Positions 15,312 to 19,577 of a stretch of 19,577 nt of DNA are shown here, one piece after another; the stretch's first letter is position 1, and every line of letters begins with the position of its first letter. Source of the stretch: Enterobacteriaceae bacterium UBA2655 (GTDB lineage Bacteria; Pseudomonadota; Gammaproteobacteria; Enterobacterales; Enterobacteriaceae). The stretch covers positions 1 to 19,577 of the forward strand of contig DENB01000061.1 of the NCBI GenBank assembly GCA_002359495.1, written 5' to 3'. Position numbers and translations under genes: made by a program. The notes under the pieces were generated by a model. That model saw only the letters and a program-made list of their open reading frames with translations. It searched no databases and was not told the origin of the DNA.

Positions 15312-16023
15312 ATCAAAAGAGCGAACTATTGATAAATAAGTTCTAAATTTTTATTAGAAGTATTATTAACTTTTTATGAAGCTGCTACTTTAATCTGTTT
15401 GGGCTTCCGCCCCTGTTCTGTTAAACCGGAAACAGGGGCAAAAGACGTTTCTTCGGCGAAGTCAAACCACATCGGGTCGCCAGCCGCAATGCCGTTGATC
15501 AGACCGCATATTTCCACCGTTTCTTTGACAGTTACAGTTAAAGTTGTTGCCATGGTCGACGGAGACGCAGAACTGGCGCAGTCAGAATGTGCCGGACCAG
15601 TGAGAATCGCTCTGAATCCCGGTCGATCTACCGGCTAGTAGATCCTGTTCACAATGTCGCCCCATGCGCTCAATCCGGCCAGCATTTCTGGCAGGGCATA
15701 CGCTGCGGCGTTGCCGGATTCGCCAGATAATCCCCGCCTTCTCTTAACAGACATGCTTACCGTGACGAAACGTTGTCAGCGCTATCTCTATGATTCATAA
15801 AATTCAACGCGCAGGTGCGCGCCGCTGGTAGTTAACCACCGGACCGGATAGCACGCTAATCTGACACAATTTTTAAACCATCGAATTCCAATATATAGCG
15901 TTTAACGCTTTGGCAGCTGTGCAGGTTCAAGGCAAAGCGAAAAGACGGTGGCGCACACAGAGCAACATATCGCCCGACATTGTCGTTTTATTCAGCAGTC
16001 GACAAAAATAATGAAAAAGGGCT
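15312..16023. other. Intergenic stretch with apparent gene debris before the second tRNA-Asn
   Basis: About 710 bp with no intact recognisable gene. AT-rich DNA continues to about 15400 (inverted repeat TTCTAA/TTAGAA at about 15341-15359). A broken minus-strand reading frame occupies 15374-15754 (listed separately). An inverted repeat GATCTAC-CGGCTA-GTAGATC lies at 15625-15644. From 15755 onward nothing was recognised on either strand. Confidence 0.5.
15374..15754 (-). pseudogene. Possible remnant gene interrupted by an in-frame TAG
   Basis: On the minus strand an ATG at 15752-15754 opens a 39-codon frame (MSVKRRRGLSGESGNAA, later LPEMLAGLSAWGDIVNRIY) ending in TAG at 15635-15637. The same frame then stays open through PVDRPGFRAILTG to an ATG at 15551-15553 and on to a stop at 15374. 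The last 59 codons begin MATTLTVTVKETVEICGLI and end GRKPKQIKVAAS. That is about 125 codons open except for one amber codon. I do not recognise the protein. Neither ATG has a good ribosome site. It may be a decayed gene, two tiny genes, or chance. Confidence 0.35.
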
Positions 16024-16052
16024 TTGACAAGCCCCGCCCTCCCCGATAATAT
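16024..16052 (+). promoter_or_regulatory. Sigma-70 promoter of the second tRNA-Asn gene
   Basis: TTGACA (16024-16029) and TAATAT (16047-16052) are separated by exactly 17 bp, with the same GC-rich discriminator as the first tRNA-Asn promoter. The spacer sequences of the two promoters are unrelated, so the boxes were kept by selection and not by recent copying of this part. Confidence 0.87.
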
Positions 16053-16053
16053 G

Positions 16054-16152
16054 CGCCCCGTTCCAACGATTCCTCTGTAGTTCAGTCGGTAGAACGGCGG
16101 ACTGTTAATCCGTATGTCACTGGTTCGAGTCCAGTCAGAGGAGCCAAATTCA
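16054..16152 (+). repeat. 99-bp direct repeat, copy 2 (contains tRNA-Asn)
   Basis: Identical by eye to 8203-8301 and in the same orientation. Homologous recombination between the two copies would delete or duplicate 7851 bp carrying the EF-G paralogue, the ArsR and TetR regulators, the flavoenzyme/GT8 pair and the aerolysin-like gene, leaving one intact tRNA. Confidence 0.9.
16071..16146 (+). tRNA. tRNA-Asn (anticodon GTT), second copy
   Basis: 76 nt, identical to the copy at 8220-8295, with anticodon GTT at 16104-16106 and an encoded CCA end. It has its own promoter and terminator, so it is a separate transcription unit. Confidence 0.98.
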
Positions 16153-16188
16153 ACGCCCCGGCCTTTGCAAAAAGACCGGGGCGTTTTC
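16152..16188 (+). terminator. Terminator of the second tRNA-Asn gene
   Basis: AACGCCCCGG (16152-16161) pairs with CCGGGGCGTT (16176-16185), with a further CTTT/AAAG pairing inside the loop, followed by TTTT. It starts a few bases after the CCA end of the tRNA. Confidence 0.88.
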
Positions 16189-16196
16189 ATTGCGGC

Positions 16197-16222
16197 AAAA
16201 AAAGCTGCGGCCGGGCCGCAGC
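16197..16222 (-). terminator. Terminator of the luciferase-like oxidoreductase gene
   Basis: GCTGCGGC and GCCGCAGC form a perfect 8-bp stem with a 3-nt loop (16204-16222), followed on the minus strand by seven Ts (16197-16203). It directly follows the stop codon of the minus-strand gene that ends at 16228. Confidence 0.88.
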
Positions 16223-16227
16223 AGCGC

Positions 16228-17250
16228 TTAATGCCAGCCCAGCGCCGGGGCGACGTGCTTCAGAATCGACTCGATCACATGGACGTTGTACTCTACGCCC
16301 AGCTGATTCGGCACGGTCAGCAGCAGCGTATCCGCCTCCGCAATCGCCTCGTCCTGCGCCAGCTGTTTCACCAGCGCGTCAGGTTCGCCCGCGTAGCTGC
16401 GGCCGAAAATAGCCCGGGTTTTCTCATCGAGGAAGCCGATGGAGTCCCCTTCCTGGCCGCCGCGGCCGAAGTACGCCCTGTCCATATCGTTCATCAGCGC
16501 AAAGATGCTGCGGCTGACGGAGACGCGCGGCGTACGCGTGTGGCCCGCCGCTTTCCAGGCTTCGCGATAGGCGCGGATCTGTTTCGCCTGCTGAACATGG
16601 AAAGGCTCGCCGGTTTCATCATCCTTGAGCGTGGAACTCTGCAAATTCATGCCCATTTTCGCCGCCCATTCCGCCGTGGCGTTTGAACCTGAACCCCACC
16701 AGATGCGCTCGCGCAGCCCGTCGGAGAAAGGTTCGAGGCGCAGCAGTCCCGGCGGATTGGGGAACATCGGCTGCGGGTTGGGTTTGGCGAAGCCTTCGCC
16801 GCGCAGCACGTCAAGCAGCACCTCGGTATGACGGCGCCCCATATCCGCATCGGTTTCCCCTTCCTGCGGCGCGTAGCCGAAGTAGCGCCAGCCTTCGATC
16901 ACCTGCTCCGGCGAACCGCGGCTGATGCCGAGCTGCAGGCGGCCGCCGGAAATCAGGTCGGCTGCGCCGGCGTCTTCCGCCATGTAGAGCGGATTTTCAT
17001 AGCGCATGTCGATCACGCCGGTGCCGATCTCAATGCGGCGGGTTTTCGCGCCGACCGCCGCCAGCAGCGGAAACGGCGAGCTGAGCTGACGGGCGAAGTG
17101 ATGCACGCGGAAATAGGCGCCGTCGGCGCCCAGCTCTTCCGCTGCCACGGCGAGATCGATAGATTGCAGCAGAACATCCTGCGCCGAGCGGGTGGCCGAC
17201 TGCGATGAAGGCGTCCAGTGACCGAAAGATAAAAAGCCGATCTTTTTCAT
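16228..17250 (-). CDS. LLM-class (luciferase-like) flavin-dependent oxidoreductase
   Basis: Predicted 340-residue member of the bacterial luciferase-like superfamily, a TIM-barrel enzyme using reduced flavin. The start MKKIGFLSFGHW is the typical N-terminal strand. Other family landmarks are AAEELGADGAYFRVHHF, RIEIGTGVIDMRYENPLYMAEDAGAADLIS (given in part) and GRLQLGISRGSPEQVIEG. The substrate is unknown; relatives act as alkanal or alkanesulfonate-type monooxygenases or as reductases. The ATG at 17250 has GAGGAA upstream and matches the family start; a frame extending to 17346 adds 32 residues with no family similarity. It is divergent from a ketopantoate-reductase-family gene across 234 bp. 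Confidence 0.9.
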   Translation of the reverse strand: MKKIGFLSFGHWTPSSQSATRSAQDVLLQSIDLAVAAEELGADGAYFRVHHFARQLSSPFPLLAAVGAKTRRIEIGTGVIDMRYENPLYMAEDAGAADLISGGRLQLGISRGSPEQVIEGWRYFGYAPQEGETDADMGRRHTEVLLDVLRGEGFAKPNPQPMFPNPPGLLRLEPFSDGLRERIWWGSGSNATAEWAAKMGMNLQSSTLKDDETGEPFHVQQAKQIRAYREAWKAAGHTRTPRVSVSRSIFALMNDMDRAYFGRGGQEGDSIGFLDEKTRAIFGRSYAGEPDALVKQLAQDEAIAEADTLLLTVPNQLGVEYNVHVIESILKHVAPALGWH

Positions 17251-17429
17251 AGTGAAATGTTCCTCGCGAGCCGTTCCGGCCCTGACGTGATAAGGCGTGA
17301 TTCGATATGCAAAGGTTACGTCAGAGGCGAGATGACTGATAGCCAATAGTTTTCGCGCGCATCATCAACTTTTTTGCATAAGTCGGAAAACGCGCCTGAT
17401 GCGCAAAATGAAACGTTTGAACACTGGAA

Positions 17430-17441
17430 ACCCGTACGGGT
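17430..17441. promoter_or_regulatory. 12-bp palindrome upstream of the ketopantoate-reductase-like gene
   Basis: ACCCGTACGGGT is a perfect palindrome 43 bp before the ATG, in the divergent region shared with the LLM oxidoreductase. An 8-bp palindrome AAACGTTT lies just upstream (17411-17418). This could be a repressor site, but no regulator gene is adjacent. Confidence 0.35.
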
Positions 17442-17484
17442 GCGTTTTAAGGTAGGGGTTTAACTCTCAACAGGAAAAAGAATT

Positions 17485-18396
17485 ATGCGCATTCTGGTTG
17501 TTGGCGCCGGCGCTACCGGCGGGTATTTCGGCGCGCGTCTGGCGCAGGCGGGACGCGACGTCACCTTTCTGGTGCGCGAACGGCGCAAGCAGCAATTGGA
17601 TCAACAGGGTTTGCAGGTGCGCAGCCCGCTGGGCGACTTCGCCATTACGCCCAAAACGCGGCTCGCCAGCGAACTGGAGACGGCGGATTTGATTATCCTG
17701 ACGGTGAAAAGTTTCGCGCTGGAGCAGGCGCTGGAGGATATCGCTCCGGCGGTCGGCGAGCAGACGCTGATCATGCCGATCCTCAACGGCATGCGCCATA
17801 TCAACCTGCTGCGTCAGCGCTTCGGCGCGGAAAAAGTGATTGGCGGTCTGTGTAAAATCCACGCCACCCTCGGCCCGCAAGGCGAAATCGTCCAGATGTC
17901 GCCGCTGCATCAGATTTATTATGGCGAGCTGGACGGCGAAAACAGCGCGCGTCTACAGGCGCTGGATGCGCTGTTCAGCGGCTGCGGCGTCGACAATATC
18001 CTGACCGAAAACCTGTTCAGCGACCTGTGGGAAAAGTGGCTGCTGCTGAGCACGCTGGGCGCGGTCACCTCTCTGTCGCGCGGCAATACCCAACAGGTGT
18101 TGCAGTCGCCCGGCGGCGAAATCCTGTTGCAGGGGCTGTTCAGCGAAATCCTTGAGGTGATGCGCGCCGACGGTTATCAGGAACGTCCGGCGGTAACGGC
18201 GAAGATTTATGAAACGCTGAATAACCCCGCCACGCCGATGACCTCCTCCATGTACCGCGATCTGACCCAGGGCAACGCCGTCGAGGCCGACCATATTATC
18301 GGCGATCTGCTGGCGCGCGCCGCGCGCAACAGCGTGCCGACGCCGTTGCTGAATGCGGTTTACGTTAACCTTTGCGTTTACCAGCGCGCTCGCTGA
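17485..18396 (+). CDS. 2-dehydropantoate 2-reductase family protein (PanE/ApbA-like paralogue)
   Basis: Predicted 303-residue NADPH-dependent reductase. The Rossmann motif GAGATG (7-12) opens the protein. The family's catalytic and substrate residues appear to be present: Asn101 in PILNGM, Lys184 in LWEKWLLLS, Ser255 in TSSMYRDL and Glu268 in NAVEADHI. PanE reduces ketopantoate to pantoate for coenzyme A synthesis, but the sequence is distant from E. coli PanE, so this is probably a paralogue acting on another 2-keto acid. The ATG follows AGGAAAAAG. The gene ends one base before the convergent ydcF stop, with no room for a terminator between. Confidence 0.85.
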   Translation: MRILVVGAGATGGYFGARLAQAGRDVTFLVRERRKQQLDQQGLQVRSPLGDFAITPKTRLASELETADLIILTVKSFALEQALEDIAPAVGEQTLIMPILNGMRHINLLRQRFGAEKVIGGLCKIHATLGPQGEIVQMSPLHQIYYGELDGENSARLQALDALFSGCGVDNILTENLFSDLWEKWLLLSTLGAVTSLSRGNTQQVLQSPGGEILLQGLFSEILEVMRADGYQERPAVTAKIYETLNNPATPMTSSMYRDLTQGNAVEADHIIGDLLARAARNSVPTPLLNAVYVNLCVYQRAR

Positions 18397-18397
18397 G

Positions 18398-19171
18398 TCA
18401 GCGGCTGATGCGCGCCTGGATCGCCGGGACGCTCATCAGCCGTCGCCACGCCTCGTCCACCGCCTCCGGCAAATCGACATGCGCGAAGTAACCGGCGCCG
18501 CGCGGGCCGTAGCCCTGTTCATCATCGCGCAGACGCTTTACCTCCCCCATCAGCAATGAGATAAAACGCTCCAGCGACCAGAGCCCCTGCGCCGGCGCGC
18601 CGGTGATGCGCGTCATGCCGTTATCGATCGTCAGCCGCGGCTGAAAAACCGGCCAGCTGATAAACTGCGGCGCGTCGGGGCGGTCGCGCCAATGCCAGCG
18701 AAAGGTCTCGGCGGCGCGCCGTTGCAACATCGGATCCTGCACCAGCACCACGCGCTGCGGCTGAAGATTTTTCTCATCCAGCAGCCTCTGGCTGAAGGCG
18801 GCGTTCTCGCCGCCGTTGCCGGAAGCGGTCTCCAGCAGCAGCTGATCCTCCGGCAAATCGGCGAAGGTTCGGGCGATCGCCGCCAGCATCTCCGCCTCGC
18901 TTTTGCCTGCGGTGGGCAGATCCTGATAGAGCGGATGCGCCGCCATCATCTGCGCCAGCAGCGGCGTGGCGTGGCCGATGCCGCCGCTGATCAGCAGCGG
19001 CAGCTGATATTTTTTCGCCAGCGCGACCGCCCCTTCGATATTCGGCAATACCGCATGGCCGGCGAGGATGATCAGATCGGCGCTGTCGTCGCCTGCGGGC
19101 GCCAGCTCATCCAGCGCCAGCCAGGCGGCGATAGTATTCACGTCGCGTATTTCATTCTGCTTAAGCTGCAT
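18398..19171 (-). CDS. ydcF: YdcF family protein (DUF218, SAM-binding fold)
   Basis: Predicted 257-residue cytosolic protein similar along its length to E. coli YdcF (266 residues). Shared landmarks are DLIILAGHAVLPNIEGA, PLLISGGIGHATP, the GENAAFS segment, VLVQDPMLQRRAAETFR, QGLWSLERFISLL and LRDDEQGYGPRGAGYF. E. coli YdcF has a DUF218 domain and was reported to bind S-adenosylmethionine; its reaction is unknown. No N-terminal membrane anchor is present, unlike the SanA and ElyC relatives. The chosen ATG at 19171 has a GGAGAA site and gives the right length; a frame reaching 19273 would run into the divergent LacI-type gene's start and is rejected. Confidence 0.92.
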   Translation of the reverse strand: MQLKQNEIRDVNTIAAWLALDELAPAGDDSADLIILAGHAVLPNIEGAVALAKKYQLPLLISGGIGHATPLLAQMMAAHPLYQDLPTAGKSEAEMLAAIARTFADLPEDQLLLETASGNGGENAAFSQRLLDEKNLQPQRVVLVQDPMLQRRAAETFRWHWRDRPDAPQFISWPVFQPRLTIDNGMTRITGAPAQGLWSLERFISLLMGEVKRLRDDEQGYGPRGAGYFAHVDLPEAVDEAWRRLMSVPAIQARISR

Positions 19172-19235
19172 CGTTTTTCTCCGGTTGGCTCTTTTGCGCA
19201 GTCTAGCGCCTGCGGGCGAGGAGGTACGAAAAAAA

Positions 19236-19246
19236 TTTGTTACACT
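19236..19246 (+). promoter_or_regulatory. Possible extended -10 promoter of the LacI-family gene
   Basis: TGTTACACT (19238-19246) matches an extended -10 element (TGn followed by TACACT). Transcription would begin around 19253, about 20 nt before the ATG. No good -35 box is seen, as can be the case with extended -10 promoters. Confidence 0.35.
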
Positions 19247-19272
19247 CGCGGCTTTATCTTCAGGAGAGATCA

Positions 19273-19577
19273 ATGAGTCCGCGCGCCAAAACCCTTGATG
19301 ACGTCGCCCGTCTGGCCGGCGTCTCCTATCAGACCGTATCTCGCGTGATTAACCGCTCGGCCCAGGTATCCGCCGCCACGCGGCAGCGCGTCGAGGCGGC
19401 GATGCGGCAGCTTAACTATGTGCCTAACCGCGTGGCGCAACAGCTGGCGGGCAAGGCCACGCGCACGCTAGGGCTGGCGACCAGCGATCTGGCGCTGCTG
19501 GCGCCCGCGCAGATCGCTTCCGCCATTCAATATCGCGCGGCGGCGCAGGGCTACCATCTGGTGATCGCCATGGCGGC
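19273..19577 (+). CDS. LacI-family transcriptional regulator, N-terminal part (runs off right edge)
   Basis: Only the first 101 codons are in the window. They begin with the classical LacI headpiece: TLDDVARLAGVSYQTVSRVI (7-26), an N-residue loop, VSAATRQRVEAAMRQLNYVPN and the hinge helix RVAQQLAGK. The recognition helix YQTVSRV is the same as in LacI itself, and the start of the core, LGLATSDLALLAPAQI, also follows LacI closely, so it may control a beta-galactoside or related sugar operon to the right. The ATG follows AGGAGAG. Its inducer and target genes lie outside the window. It is divergent from ydcF. Confidence 0.92.
   Translation, partial: MSPRAKTLDDVARLAGVSYQTVSRVINRSAQVSAATRQRVEAAMRQLNYVPNRVAQQLAGKATRTLGLATSDLALLAPAQIASAIQYRAAAQGYHLVIAMA

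Noticed and set aside
8203..16152. Classical integrase-mediated genomic island between the tRNA-Asn genes
   Set aside because: No integrase gene is present, and both ends are full tRNA genes with their own promoters instead of one tRNA and one short attachment repeat.

Overview
This window looks like chromosome from a GC-rich member of the Enterobacterales, probably an Erwiniaceae-like or related plant- or insect-associated genus (a guess from protein similarity recalled by eye and from base composition). The evidence is the recognisable enterobacterial pair cbl and nac next to tRNA-Asn genes, a ydcF homologue, and a nac promoter of the classical sigma-54/NtrC type. Most of the window is high in GC. 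One island around 14.1-15.4 kb is clearly AT-rich.

Layout. (1) 1-2279: the 5' part of a succinate-semialdehyde dehydrogenase gene (gabD, leaving the left edge), a divergent SAM-dependent O-methyltransferase, and cbl, the LysR-type sulfur-starvation regulator. (2) 2280-2902: a non-coding, GC-rich, strongly self-complementary stretch. (3) 2903-4090: nac with a sigma-54 promoter and an upstream NtrC enhancer. (4) 4150-7842: a three-gene ABC importer of the ribose/inositol class (binding protein, double-domain ATPase, permease), all on the minus strand, with a terminator and a possible CRP site. (5) 8220-16146: two identical tRNA-Asn(GTT) genes in the same orientation, each with its own promoter and terminator, bounding an accessory segment. 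That segment holds a second EF-G gene divergent from an ArsR-type regulator, a TetR regulator followed by an aldonolactone-oxidase-like flavoenzyme and a GT8 glycosyltransferase, an AT-rich gene for an aerolysin-like beta-pore-forming protein, and about 740 bp of apparent gene debris. (6) 16228-19577: a luciferase-like flavin oxidoreductase, a divergent ketopantoate-reductase-family gene, a convergent ydcF and the start of a LacI-family regulator leaving the right edge.

How the parts relate. cbl and nac are the transcriptional arms of sulfur and nitrogen limitation. The ABC operon is a complete importer with no catabolic genes beside it. The tRNA-bounded segment is the part most likely to be variable between strains. 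The most interesting candidates are the aerolysin-like protein, the flavoenzyme/GT8 pair (possibly making a glycosylated ascorbate-like compound) and the EF-G paralogue with its palindrome-rich shared control region. No integrase, complete insertion sequence or CRISPR array was seen.
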